The notes: a model not told the origin generated them from the letters alone. DNA of 64,000 nt from Streptomyces sp. RKAG293 (GCF_023701745.1 NZ_JAJOZB010000001.1:7363001-7427000), one strand, 5' to 3'. Positions 26,355 through 35,072 are shown, counted from the first letter of the stretch. Made by a program: numbers and translations.

Positions 26355-26692
26355 CGGGAGACGACCTCGTTCTTCCGCAGCTCGGCAAGAAGCTCGTTCT
26401 GACCGGTGAGGACCTGCGCGAGGATGGTGCGCGCCACGGACATCAACACCGCCACGTCCCCGCCGGCCAGCGCGTACACCACGGTCGAACCGTCCCGGCT
26501 GGACGTGACGATCCCGGACCGCCGCAGCACGGCGAGCTGCTGCGACAGACTCGACGGCTCCACCTCGATCGCCGTCAGCAGCTTCCGGACCGGTACGGGC
26601 CCGTCCTGCAGCAGCTCCAGCACCCGGATCCGCACCGGATGCGCGAGCATCCGGAAGAAGTCTGCCTTGGCCTGATACAGCGGAACCGCCAC
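26351..26692 (-). CDS. ArsR-family repressor, cysteine-free (paralogue 3)
   Basis: 113 aa from the ATG at 26692 (MAVPLYQAKADFFRMLAHP). HTH LSQQLAVLRRSGIVTSSRDG and wing STVVYALAG. No Cys, so not a thiol-metal sensor of the SmtB/ArsR alpha-3 type. It is the first gene of the five-gene SulP operon and is overlapped by SulP. Its likely operator TTGC-N8-GCAA is at 26785-26800. Confidence 0.93.
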   Translation of the reverse strand: MAVPLYQAKADFFRMLAHPVRIRVLELLQDGPVPVRKLLTAIEVEPSSLSQQLAVLRRSGIVTSSRDGSTVVYALAGGDVAVLMSVARTILAQVLTGQNELLAELRKNEVVSR

Positions 26693-26784
26693 AGCGCGCC
26701 CTCCTCATCGCCGGCTCCCACCGGACTGGGCTTCGTCCTGTGCCATCGATGACTGCAGACACAGCACTCACAGCATGTAATGAA

Positions 26785-26800
26785 TTGCCATTTTTTGCAA
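26785..26800. promoter_or_regulatory. ArsR-type operator TTGC-N8-GCAA
   Basis: TTGCCATTTTTTGCAA, flanked by GAA and TTC to make a 22-bp interrupted palindrome 26782-26803, about 90 bp before the ArsR-SulP operon. Confidence 0.7.
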
Positions 26801-26925
26801 TTCTATCAAAGCGCATGAGGATGTCGGAGCTGGAGGGCGACCAGCCGCAGCGCACACCGGTTGTGAGCTCAACGGCCTGGGCCGTGGACGCACCGCCTCC
26901 GTTCGGGGGCTGTGCTCCCGTGTTG

Positions 26926-27795
26926 TCAGTCGTGGGCGATGACGGCGACAGGCGCGGTGGCGTGGTGCAGTACGGCGTGGGCGACCGGCCCGAGATGGGC
27001 GCCCAGGGGTGAGCGGCGCAGATGCCGGCCGACGATGACGAGGTCGGCGCCCACCGAGGCCTGGACCAGTCGGCTGCCTGCGGGTCCCATGAATGCCTGG
27101 GAGTCGGCGCGAACGGAGGGGAACTCGTCGCGCCACGGCTTCAGCATGTCGTCCAGCATCTGCGTGACACTCCGGCCGATGTCCCGTTCGTTGTCGGGGT
27201 CGAAGAAGGGGATGTACTCGTAGGCGGGAGGGAGCTTCCAGCCATGCACGGCCCGCAGGGCGCACTTGCGGCGGGCGGCTTCCTCGAAGGCGAAGGAGAG
27301 GAGTTTGTCGGCGGCTTCGTGGATGTCCACGCCCACGACGATCTCGCCGTAACCGGCGGGCTCCGTGTCCCCGGTTTCCCGCAGTGGCCGCACGAGGGCC
27401 ACCGGGGTTTCCGTGGCCGCGAGCGTCGACATGCCCACCGAACCGACGAAGAAGCCGACCAGACTGCCCAGGCCGCGGGAGCCGAGGACGAGCAGCCCTG
27501 CGTCGGTGGCCTCGGCTGCCAGGGCTGCGGCCGGCCTGCCGGAGAGACAGCGGATGGTGATCTCCAGGCCCGGGTACCGGCGGCGCACGGCCTCCGAAGC
27601 CTCGGTGAGCGCCTCGTCGGCCCAACGGTCGGCGCTCTCCCTGCCCAACCGCGGAATGGCAGGGCTCATGGGCCATTCGACCGCGTGGACGAGTCGCAAC
27701 GGGACCTCCCGCAAGGACGCCTCCCTGGCACCCCATATGGCTGCTGCCCGGCTCTCGAGTGACCCGTCGATGCCGACGGTCACATGGTGTTTCAT
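26926..27795 (-). CDS. Tandem universal stress protein
   Basis: 289 aa from the ATG at 27795 with AGGAGG upstream. Two UspA domains: the first starts VTVGIDGSLESRAAA and holds LVLGSRGLGSLVGFFVGSVG; the second starts EIVVGVDIHEAADKLL and holds VIVGRHLRRSPLGAHLGPVA. The first retains the ATP-binding G-x2-G-x9-G; the second is divergent. The closest relative in the window is the USP at 33949. A palindrome at 27888-27905 lies 93 bp upstream. Confidence 0.94.
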   Translation of the reverse strand: MKHHVTVGIDGSLESRAAAIWGAREASLREVPLRLVHAVEWPMSPAIPRLGRESADRWADEALTEASEAVRRRYPGLEITIRCLSGRPAAALAAEATDAGLLVLGSRGLGSLVGFFVGSVGMSTLAATETPVALVRPLRETGDTEPAGYGEIVVGVDIHEAADKLLSFAFEEAARRKCALRAVHGWKLPPAYEYIPFFDPDNERDIGRSVTQMLDDMLKPWRDEFPSVRADSQAFMGPAGSRLVQASVGADLVIVGRHLRRSPLGAHLGPVAHAVLHHATAPVAVIAHD

Positions 27796-27887
27796 GGCGG
27801 GAACCTCCTGGGGGCACGTTCCCGCGGTAGCTGGTGGAGCCGCGGGTCTGCGGTCTTTGAGAGTGGCCCGGGAAACGGAAGCGGAGG

Positions 27888-27905
27888 AGGGGCCAAACGG
27901 CCCCT
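27888..27905. promoter_or_regulatory. DevR-type box upstream of tandem USP
   Basis: AGGGGCCAAACGGCCCCT has arms AGGGGCC and GGCCCCT around AAAC. It lies between the divergent USP gene (27795) and the broken USP (28098). Confidence 0.6.
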
Positions 27906-28097
27906 GGCCGGACCGACCAGCCCCCCGCCCACCCGGGACGCGAGATCCACGCACTCCGCACGCAGCAGCACGCTGTTGAGGAGGGTGTACACGGGGACTC
28001 TTGGCCCACGTCTGAGACCTGAACGGCCCTCCGCGTGGAGAGTCCGTTGCGGCAGCGTGAGAGCTGGACCCTTGGTGGTTCTCGGTGAGGAGGAACC

Positions 28098-28656
28098 ATG
28101 GAAGGCACCACGAGCGGCTCCGAAGTCGGCTCCGTCATCGTCGGCGTCGCTGTTCCTCCGCGGCACGACACGCAGCACGTTGACGCCACTTCCCGCAGCA
28201 TCACGCTGCACCAGACCGCATCGGAAGTCCTCAGAGTGTCCGCCGCCTGGAGCCGGGAGCGCTACCCCGGGATCGATCCGGCCGTGGATCTGATCGATGG
28301 GTTCCCCACCCCGGTGATCGGCCGAATGTCCGGGCAGGCTCGCATGATCGTGCTGGGCTCGCGTCGCCTGAGTCGTACCTCGGAGTTCTTTCGAAGAGGC
28401 CGATCTCAGAGGAGCCGGTCTGCGCGCGATCTCGGTATGGCAGCAGCCGCCGATCTTCACGCTCCGCGGCCAGGAGGACGCACTGCAGGCTCAGCGACGG
28501 ATGCTGTCCGAGATGACGGCCGGCTTTTCGCAGCAGTACCCGGACGTCGCGCTGAAGCACGAGGTACTGACCGGCCACCCGGTGGAGGAACTCGCAGGCG
28601 CCGCCGAACACGCACTGGCCGTGGTCTCGGCCTGCCGGGTGCTCACCGGGTGCTGA
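28098..28656 (+). pseudogene. Universal stress protein, frameshifted and truncated
   Basis: Frame one from the ATG at 28098 gives VIVGVAVPP, then RYPGIDPAVDLIDGFPTPVI and GQARMIVLGSRRLSRTSEF, a USP domain with its ATP loop partly lost. The homologous sequence continues in another frame as FEEADLRGAGLRAISVWQQP and FSQQYPDVALKHEVLTGHPV and ends at 28656. It lacks the middle of domain 1 and the end of domain 2, so this is a dying tandem USP. Confidence 0.75.
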
Positions 28657-29128
28657 GTACTGATCGTGCGTGATCGCCGTGCGACGCCATGACCAGTACT
28701 TGATAGCGGCTGGGAATGACGGCGCTTCTGGACGTGAAATCCCGGCGTCCCGCGGTCATCGCGAACTGGAACAGCGCGAAGATCCCGCCGAACAGCACGC
28801 CCCAGCTCAGGCCCCAGGCCATGGCCTTCCAGAAGGCTGTCGTGCTCAGGATGCTCAGCAGCAGGCCGACGAAGACTCCGAACCATGCGCCGCTCGTGGC
28901 TCCGTAGAGCAGGGCGCGCCCCCAGTTCAGCCGCCCGGTGATCTGCTCCACCATCCGGAGATCGCTTCCGACGATCTGGGTGGTCTCCACTTCGAATTCG
29001 TGGTCGGCGAGGTAGTCGACGACGCTCTGCGCCTCGTCGTAGGTCGCGAAGGAGCCGAGTGATACCTGCTCGCCCGGATGCCGTTCGACGGGTCCCCGTC
29101 CTGCTTTCACTGCTGTCGTGTTCATCAT
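28643..29128 (-). CDS. General stress protein 17M-like membrane protein
   Basis: 161 aa from an ATG at 29128 (a second ATG follows directly), with GGGAGG upstream. The N-terminus SLGSFATYDEAQSVVDYLAD and FEVETTQIVGSDLRMVEQIT is the YflT/GSP17M fold; two hydrophobic segments follow (GVFVGLLLSILSTTAFW, GVLFGGIFALFQFAM). These proteins are sigma-B type stress products of unknown biochemical role. It ends inside the tail of the broken USP on the other strand. Confidence 0.85.
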   Translation of the reverse strand: MMNTTAVKAGRGPVERHPGEQVSLGSFATYDEAQSVVDYLADHEFEVETTQIVGSDLRMVEQITGRLNWGRALLYGATSGAWFGVFVGLLLSILSTTAFWKAMAWGLSWGVLFGGIFALFQFAMTAGRRDFTSRSAVIPSRYQVLVMASHGDHARSVLSTR

Positions 29129-29245
29129 GGCTGCCTCCCGGCATGATCGATGGTGTACGGATCCGATGGCGCTGGTGTGGCGATGGGTTGGGGCCGACCA
29201 AGCTCTCTTTCGCGGGGCGGTACGGAGGAGCCGGCCGGCAGGTCC

Positions 29246-29701
29246 TCATTCAGGAACGACGACGACCGGGCACGGTGCGTGCTGGACGCAGTGCCGGCTG
29301 ACCGAGCCGAGGAGGATCCCGGCGAAGGTGCCGTGTCCCCGGCTGCCCACGGTCAGCAACTGAGCTCCCGCTGCTGCCGCCAGCAGGACCTCTGCGGGAT
29401 GGCCTTCCACCACACGGGCCAGCACTTCGACCGGCCGGTCGAGGCGCTCCGATGCGGTGGCGACGACCTCGTCGAGGTTCTTCTGGATGCTGGCGGCGAT
29501 GTCACCGAGGTCGATGACGCCGGGGACCCACCCGTAGCTGTACGCGTACATGTCGGGGTTCTGCCATGTGGTGATGGCTTCGACTGTGGCGTCGGTCAGC
29601 TGCGCGTAGGCCATCGCCCAACGCAGTGCTGAGGTGGAACACTCCGACCCGTCCACCCCGACGACCACACGTCGGGCGGGTCCCTGGGTCTGCTTCGGCA
29701 T
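29246..29701 (-). CDS. Universal stress protein, single domain
   Basis: 151 aa from the ATG at 29701. VVVGVDGSECSTSALRWAMA, a typical Trp-rich segment TTWQNPDMYAYSYGWVPGV, and the nucleotide loop VGSRGHGTFAGILLGSVSRH with G-x2-G-x9-G-S intact, so ATP binding is likely. A weak DevR-type palindrome lies 340 bp upstream (30041). Confidence 0.94.
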   Translation of the reverse strand: MPKQTQGPARRVVVGVDGSECSTSALRWAMAYAQLTDATVEAITTWQNPDMYAYSYGWVPGVIDLGDIAASIQKNLDEVVATASERLDRPVEVLARVVEGHPAEVLLAAAAGAQLLTVGSRGHGTFAGILLGSVSRHCVQHAPCPVVVVPE

Positions 29702-30185
29702 GTCGATCTCCTGAGATTGGTTCGCTGCCGGCTTTTCGAGCCGACCGCGCTCTACGGGGACGGGCTGAGGGACTGCCGCCTTGATGGGACCACCGCGGGT
29801 GTTCGGGGGACGGACGGCATCGACCGGGTCTGCGTGCGTGCGGCGACGAGCGCCGCGTCGATGTCACGTGCACCGGTGGAGACGCACAACGTGTGCGAAA
29901 CGTCCTGGAGTTGCGGTGAATGTCCCGGATGGTAGTGGCGCTGTGAGCGAGTGCCTCTCGCTCTGCGTCTCGGCCCAACTCAACTATGTGCAGCTGCTGT
30001 TGTTCTGCCTCCAGCGTGCTCTGCCGTCCCCGGATGCGTGAGGGGCCGAAGGTCCCGCTGAACGCCGAATGGTCCTTGTAGATCAGTCTGAGAAGGGGAC
30101 CGCGTCGGTGCACCCGGCAGGGGCGGAACGGGCACCGGGCTGCCGAACGGCCCTGGCGCAAGGCGATTGCCTCCGGCGGCGGGGG
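29702..30185. other. Gene-free stretch with one palindrome
   Basis: 484 bp between two minus-strand USP genes with no supportable frame. AGGGGCCGAAGGTCCCGC at 30041-30058 resembles the DevR-type boxes but is less symmetric. Confidence 0.45.
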
Positions 30186-31043
30186 TCAGCGAGCGGGCAC
30201 GATCGCCACCGGGCAGGGGGCATGGTGCAGCATGGCGTGGTTCACCGAACCGAGTTGGAGGCCCGGATGCTCGTGCCGGCGGCGTGCGCCGAGTACCAGG
30301 AGGTCTGCTCCGGCGGCCGCACGCAGCAAGCTGGAGGCAGACCTGCCCTGCACGGCATTGCGCCGTACTCGCAGACCGCTGACTCCCGTCTCGGGAAGGG
30401 GCACGGCGCCCAGCAGGTTCTGTGCGCGGTCGGCTGCCGCACCGGCGTCCATCACCACTGACACCCCCGACATGTCGATCTCGGGGCGCCAGGCGTGCAC
30501 GAGCTCCAGATCGGCATGTCCCGCCGCCGCTTCCTCGACCGCGAACTCCGCCGCCGCTGAAACATCGTGCGAGCCCACACCCAGCACCACACGGCCGCGC
30601 CCGACCTCCGCGGGTTCACGTTCACCGCGTACCACCACGACGGGGTACGCGGCCCTCGCGGCGACCCGCAGGCTCACCGAGCCGAGCAGCAACCCGGGGA
30701 ATCCGCCGCGGCCACGCGTTCCCAGCACCAGCAGCGGGGAGTAGCGCTGCAGGCTCAGCAGCGCGGACAGGGCGTCTTCGGCGAGCAGTTCGGTGTCCAC
30801 CGCTACGCCGGGCCGGCGCGCTGACGCCCGCTCGGCCGCGGAGTCCAGGACCTCCTCGATTGCCTTACGCTCGGGCGCGAGTTCCATGTCGTCCACGGTT
30901 CGCTGTTCGAACTGTTCCCAGGCAGAAGCGTGGACGAGCCGCAGCCCCACTCCGCGGCGGAAGGCGTCGTCCACCGCCCAGTCCACGGCTCGCAGACTTT
31001 CCGGAGAGCCGTCAACGGCCGCCACCACGCATGCAATGCTCAT
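30186..31043 (-). CDS. Tandem universal stress protein
   Basis: 285 aa from the ATG at 31043, chosen over 31055 because GGAG is 6 nt away. Domain 1: CVVAAVDGSPESLRAVDWAV and VLGTRGRGGFPGLLLGSVS (ATP loop intact). Domain 2: RVVLGVGSHDVSAAAEFAVE and VLGARRRHEHPGLQLGSVNH, where the glycine loop is altered. It is divergent from the DevS-type kinase, with a DevR-type box in the shared upstream region. Confidence 0.94.
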   Translation of the reverse strand: MSIACVVAAVDGSPESLRAVDWAVDDAFRRGVGLRLVHASAWEQFEQRTVDDMELAPERKAIEEVLDSAAERASARRPGVAVDTELLAEDALSALLSLQRYSPLLVLGTRGRGGFPGLLLGSVSLRVAARAAYPVVVVRGEREPAEVGRGRVVLGVGSHDVSAAAEFAVEEAAAGHADLELVHAWRPEIDMSGVSVVMDAGAAADRAQNLLGAVPLPETGVSGLRVRRNAVQGRSASSLLRAAAGADLLVLGARRRHEHPGLQLGSVNHAMLHHAPCPVAIVPAR

Positions 31044-31176
31044 GATCTTCTCCACACCTCGACAGGCCGATTCCGGCCATGCGTGCGACGACTGCCGACT
31101 GGTTGCTCGACTCGATCCGTCGGCGCATGCGAAACCGCACCTTTGGTCAGTTCACACGCGGTGTGCCGCACGCGGT

Positions 31177-31226
31177 AGGGCCGGTCGGCCCCGCTCGCCC
31201 GCGCAGTAGGCCCCTTGCATGGGCCG
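31177..31226. promoter_or_regulatory. DevR-type box between USP and DevS-like kinase
   Basis: AGGGCCGGTCGGCCCC at 31177-31192 is nearly perfect; AGGCCCCTTGCATGGGCC at 31208-31225 is a looser inverted copy. They lie 134 bp from the USP start and 217 bp from the kinase start. Confidence 0.6.
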
Positions 31227-31409
31227 GTGCCCGACCCCGGGACGAGCGGTCAGTGTGCGGGGGTCACCGCCGGTTGCCGGTGTCCCTTCCTGTTCCCCCG
31301 GAGCTTCCAGGAAGGGACGAAGGGCTCCTTGCGGTGATTAAGGGGCGAGTACGGTGGAAGGAGCTGAGAGACCGACTCCATCCCGTCACGTGCACCTGGA
31401 GGCATATCG

Positions 31410-33125
31410 GTGGGTAACGGCGACGAGGGCACCGGGCAGTCTCCTCAACTGCGGCTCGATGAGCTTCTCGAGGAGTTGCAGAGCCGGCTGGACGTGGCGC
31501 GCGGCACCCGGGACCAGGTCCGCGGCCTGTTGGAGGCGGTGCTCTCCGTCGGGCGTGAGCTGGATCTGGAGCAGGTGCTGCGCAATATCGTCGAGGCGGC
31601 GGCCGTGCTGGTGAAGGCCGAGTACGCGGCGCTGGGCGTGATCGGGCCGGACGGCGAGCGGCTCGCCGAGTTCCTGACGGTCGGTTTCACGCCCGAGCAG
31701 ATCACGGCGATCGGCGCCTACCCGTCGGGGCACGGAATCCTGGGTGTGCTGATCCGCGATCCGCACCCGTTGCGGCTGCCGCGGATCTCCGATCACCCGT
31801 CCTCGTACGGTTTTCCGCCGAACCACCCGCCGATGGACTCCTTCCTGGGGGTACCGATCCGGGTGCGCGACCACGTCTTCGGCAATCTGTACCTGACGGA
31901 GAAGCGCGGCGGTGGGCAGTTCGACGCCGAGGACGAGTCCGTCCTGGCCACGCTGGCTGTGGCCGCCGGGGTGGCGATCGACAACGCGCGGCTGTACGAG
32001 GAGTCCAGGCGGCGCGAGCGGTGGCTTCAGGCCAACGCGGAGATCACCCACACGCTCATGGCCGGCAGTCCGCGCAGCGCGGTCATCAGCCTCATCGCCG
32101 AACGCGCCCGCGAGATCACCGGCGCGGAGCTGGCCCTCGTCGCGCTGCCGGTCCCGGACCCGTTGATGCTCTCGGTCGAGTTGGCCATCGGACGCGACGC
32201 GGAAGCGATTCGCGGTCTGATGGTGCCGATCGAGGGCAGTCTGGTGGGTGCGGCCTACGCTGTAGGAAAGCCTCTGACCAGCGCAGACATCAACACTGAC
32301 GAGCGGATTACCGTGGATTTGCCCCGCATCGCAGGGCTGGAGGCCGCGGTGGCGGTTCCCATCGGCATCGGGGACGGGCTGCGCGGTGTGCTGCTGTTGG
32401 CCCGCGGGTCCACACGAACAGCTTTTGTCGAGGAGGAGATCGAGCCCCTGCAAGGGTTCGCCGGGCAGGCGGCGGTGGCGATGGAGCTGGCCGAACGGCG
32501 TACCGACGCCGAGCAGATCGCGCTGCTGGAGGACCGGGACCGGATCGCCCGCGATCTGCACGACCTCGCGATCCAGCGCCTCTTCGCCACCGGGATGACG
32601 CTGCAGAGCGCGGGCCGCTTCATCGAGCACCCCGAGGCCTCGGAGCGGGTCCGGCGCGCTGTCGACGATCTGGACGAGACCATCAAGATCATCCGATCGA
32701 CCATCTTCGGTCTGCGGTCCCGTGAGACCGGCGCTGAGCACACCCTCCGGGCCCGTACGGTGCGGGCCGCCTCCGATGCCTCCGCCGTCCTCGGCTTCAC
32801 TCCGAGCGTGCGGATGGAAGGGCTGCTCGACACCCAGGTGCCGCGGGAGGTCGCCGACCATGTGCTGGCCGTGCTCACGGAGTCACTGACCAACGTCGCC
32901 AAGCACGCCCACGCCACCCGGGCGCAGGTGGCCCTGGAGACCGACGGCCGGCACGTCGTCCTCACGACGACCGACAACGGCGTCGGGCTCCCGGCGGAAC
33001 GGAACGGCAACGGCCTGCGGAACATGCGGGAGCGCGCCCTGCAGCTGGGCGGGGACATGGAGCTGATGTGCCCGCCGGACGGCGGAACGACCCTTGTCTG
33101 GCACACGCCAGTACCGAGGGGATAG
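31410..33125 (+). CDS. DevS/DosS-type GAF-GAF histidine kinase
   Basis: 571 aa from the GTG at 31410. Two GAF domains (about 50-200 and 215-365), then HisKA_3 with the phospho-acceptor His384 in DRIARDLHDLAIQRLF, and a HATPase (about 470-570) with NVAKHAHATRAQV and DNGVGLP. In GAF-A, SSYGFPPNHPPMDSFLGVPI matches DosS, and His139 aligns with the heme-ligating His149 of M. tuberculosis DosS, so this is probably a heme-based O2/NO/CO or redox sensor. No response regulator is adjacent, so it is an orphan kinase. Confidence 0.93.
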   Translation: MGNGDEGTGQSPQLRLDELLEELQSRLDVARGTRDQVRGLLEAVLSVGRELDLEQVLRNIVEAAAVLVKAEYAALGVIGPDGERLAEFLTVGFTPEQITAIGAYPSGHGILGVLIRDPHPLRLPRISDHPSSYGFPPNHPPMDSFLGVPIRVRDHVFGNLYLTEKRGGGQFDAEDESVLATLAVAAGVAIDNARLYEESRRRERWLQANAEITHTLMAGSPRSAVISLIAERAREITGAELALVALPVPDPLMLSVELAIGRDAEAIRGLMVPIEGSLVGAAYAVGKPLTSADINTDERITVDLPRIAGLEAAVAVPIGIGDGLRGVLLLARGSTRTAFVEEEIEPLQGFAGQAAVAMELAERRTDAEQIALLEDRDRIARDLHDLAIQRLFATGMTLQSAGRFIEHPEASERVRRAVDDLDETIKIIRSTIFGLRSRETGAEHTLRARTVRAASDASAVLGFTPSVRMEGLLDTQVPREVADHVLAVLTESLTNVAKHAHATRAQVALETDGRHVVLTTTDNGVGLPAERNGNGLRNMRERALQLGGDMELMCPPDGGTTLVWHTPVPRG

Positions 33126-33158
33126 CCGGTTCGGGGCGGGTGCATTCCGGATTCGTTG

Positions 33159-33617
33159 TCAGGGCATGTCGGCGGCGGACAGTTTCACCTGCTCCGCCGG
33201 AACGTAGCCATTTCCGTCCACGACGCGCCCTGCGACGAGTTCGGGTTCGACATGGATGAAGACTCCGTCATCCGTCTCCAGCCACGGCCGCGGACCGCTC
33301 GACCGCAACCGCGCGTCCTTGACCGGGTTGGTGACGACGGAGGCCCGGCCGGTGACCACCACACTCCAACCGGTGTGGCCCGCCTCGTCGAAGTGGTCCG
33401 CCTCGAACGCGACCACCGCACCCTGGACCGCGCGGGCCATGTGCGAGGCGGCGGACGCCTGGAACAGCACGGCACCGTCCGGGTCCAGGAGGAAGTGCAC
33501 CGGCAGAATCGTGGGCAGGGCATCCTCGGTGTAGATGACCCGGCCGATCGTCACCAGAGACAGCAGACGCAGACTCTCCCGGCGATCCAGCTCCCGGAAA
33601 CCGTTGTGTCGGTGCAT
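33159..33617 (-). CDS. PNPOx-like flavin-binding split-barrel protein
   Basis: 152 aa from the ATG at 33617. SLRLLSLVTIGRVIYTEDAL, PVHFLLDPDGAVLFQASAAS and VVAFEADHFDEAGHTGWSVV carry the His/Gly-Trp pattern of bacterial FMN- or heme-binding pyridoxamine-oxidase-like proteins. Several mycobacterial DosR-regulon genes encode this family. The 90-bp promoter module (33717-33806) lies upstream. Confidence 0.88.
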   Translation of the reverse strand: MHRHNGFRELDRRESLRLLSLVTIGRVIYTEDALPTILPVHFLLDPDGAVLFQASAASHMARAVQGAVVAFEADHFDEAGHTGWSVVVTGRASVVTNPVKDARLRSSGPRPWLETDDGVFIHVEPELVAGRVVDGNGYVPAEQVKLSAADMP

Positions 33618-33716
33618 CGCTCACTCCTCAGTAGCGTCGGTGGAAGAGATGATGGGCCCCTCGGACCTCTGCTGTCGATCGTGATCGACTCCTTTCAACA
33701 CCGGAGCGCCGGGGTC

Positions 33717-33806
33717 GGCGGACCTGCTCCATTCCAGCGTGAAGGCCGTGAACCCGCGGGGGGAGGGGCCGCAGGGCCCTGTCAAGGGCCCGACCGGCCC
33801 CCATGA
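33717..33806 (-). promoter_or_regulatory. 90-bp promoter module, copy 2, with DevR-type palindrome
   Basis: About 92% identical to 17662-17752. It contains GCAGGGCCCTG and AAGGGCCCGACCGGCCCCC (33784-33802). It precedes the PNPOx-like gene on the minus strand and lies 143 bp before the USP on the plus strand. Confidence 0.75.
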
Positions 33807-33838
33807 TCCCGGTGATCACGCGCCAGAAGGCGGCGGGT

Positions 33839-33874
33839 AAGGCCGATCGGCCCCGGAGCGGGCCGTGCGGCCCC
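33839..33874 (+). promoter_or_regulatory. Two DevR-type boxes upstream of tandem USP
   Basis: AAGGCCGATCGGCCCCG (33839-33855) and GCGGGCCGTGCGGCCCC (33858-33874) are 19 bp apart start to start, about two helical turns, and lie 75-110 bp before the USP start at 33949. Confidence 0.65.
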
Positions 33875-33948
33875 TGTACCGGGCGTGTGGAGAGCCGGAG
33901 GCTGCTGTCGAACGAGTTCACCGGAACTCTCTTCTGGAGGTAGCTCTC

Positions 33949-34851
33949 GTGTCCGCTCCCATTGCCGTCGGCCTGGACGGCTCCCCTGAAAGCATGGCCG
34001 GCGCTCGCTGGGCAGCCCGTGACGCGCTGCGCAGGAACCTGCCGGTGCGGCTCGTCCATGTCTGGAACTGGCATCCCCATCCCGGTGAGACATCTGACGG
34101 CTTGGAAGCACAACGCCACTGGGCCCAGCGGATACCGCGCGAGGCCGCCGCTGAGCTCACCCGGCAGTACCCCGCGTTGGAGATCGTCATCGACCAGGTG
34201 GGAGGGCAACCCGCGGCTGTTCTTCCGGTCGTCGCGGAAGAGGCCGAACTCCTGGTCCTCGGGTCCCCCCGGATCAAGGGTATTTCGGGCTTCCTCATTG
34301 GATCAGCATCGCTGGCAACGGTCGCCTGCGCCGAGCGGCCGGTGGTTCTCGTACGAGCCGGTGAGAGCGCAGAGGACGAACATCAACCCGACAAGGCCGG
34401 GCTTCCGTCGACCGACACTCCGTACCGCGATGTGGTTCTCGGCCTCGATCTCGCGCGGCCATGCGACGAGCTGCTGGAGTTCGCCTTCGATGCCGCGCTG
34501 CAACGCTCCGCGGGGCTGCGCGTCATCCATTGCTGGAAGATGCCGTCGGCCTACAAGTACCGCGACGCAACGGTCGGCAGCACTCCGGAATCCGCTCTCG
34601 CAGCTCAACAGGCGCATGCCCTGACCGAGATGCTGCGTCCCTGGCGGGACAAGTATCCCGCCGTCGAGGTCATGGCGGAGTCCGTGCCGGGAAGGCCTGC
34701 CGAACACCTGGTGACAGCCTCTGCGGACTCGTCACTTCTGGTCGTCGGCCGGCGCACCAGCCATTCACCGATCGGCAGGCACATCGGCCCCATCACCCTG
34801 GCCGTGCTCCACCACAGTTCGGCACCGGTCGCGGTGGTACCGCACGCCTGA
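33949..34851 (+). CDS. Tandem universal stress protein
   Basis: 300 aa from the GTG at 33949 with GGAGG upstream. Domain 1: PIAVGLDGSPESMAGARWAA and LVLGSPRIKGISGFLIGSAS, where the loop is G-x2-G-like but with Pro. Domain 2: DVVLGLDLARPCDELLEFAF and VVGRRTSHSPIGRHIGPITL. The architecture and sequence are close to the USP at 26926 (shared SAYKY/AYEY, LRPWRDKYP/LKPWRDEFP blocks), so the two are duplicates. Confidence 0.94.
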   Translation: MSAPIAVGLDGSPESMAGARWAARDALRRNLPVRLVHVWNWHPHPGETSDGLEAQRHWAQRIPREAAAELTRQYPALEIVIDQVGGQPAAVLPVVAEEAELLVLGSPRIKGISGFLIGSASLATVACAERPVVLVRAGESAEDEHQPDKAGLPSTDTPYRDVVLGLDLARPCDELLEFAFDAALQRSAGLRVIHCWKMPSAYKYRDATVGSTPESALAAQQAHALTEMLRPWRDKYPAVEVMAESVPGRPAEHLVTASADSSLLVVGRRTSHSPIGRHIGPITLAVLHHSSAPVAVVPHA

Positions 34852-34910
34852 GCGGCCCTGGCGCGAGCGGGCTCGGCTCCGGGCCCTGCAGCCCGATCTC
34901 CTGAGCACCG

Positions 34911-34955
34911 TTGGGCCGGTCGGACGGGCCGGGGTCACCAATAGGCCCTGGCCGC
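34911..34955 (+). promoter_or_regulatory. DevR-type boxes upstream of oleate hydratase
   Basis: TTGGGCCGGTCGGACGGGCC at 34911-34930, followed by AATAGGCCCTGGCCGC near 34940. Less symmetric than the best boxes; 143 bp before the start at 35073. Confidence 0.4.
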
Positions 34956-35072
34956 AGCATTGATCACCGCGAAGAGTGGTGATCCCGGGGGACGAGCCGC
35001 CGGCGGCCCGCAGCAGATGGCGTTTCGGCCGGTGACAGCTGTGGGCGCACTGACGATGAAGAGGAGCATGTT

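Noticed and set aside
24262..26409. 715-aa frame antisense to SulP
   Set aside because: Ser/Thr/Ala-rich artefact of GC-rich codon bias; the SulP gene is clear.
31386..32861. 491-aa frame antisense to the DevS-like kinase
   Set aside because: No domain, and the kinase has complete family motifs on the plus strand.
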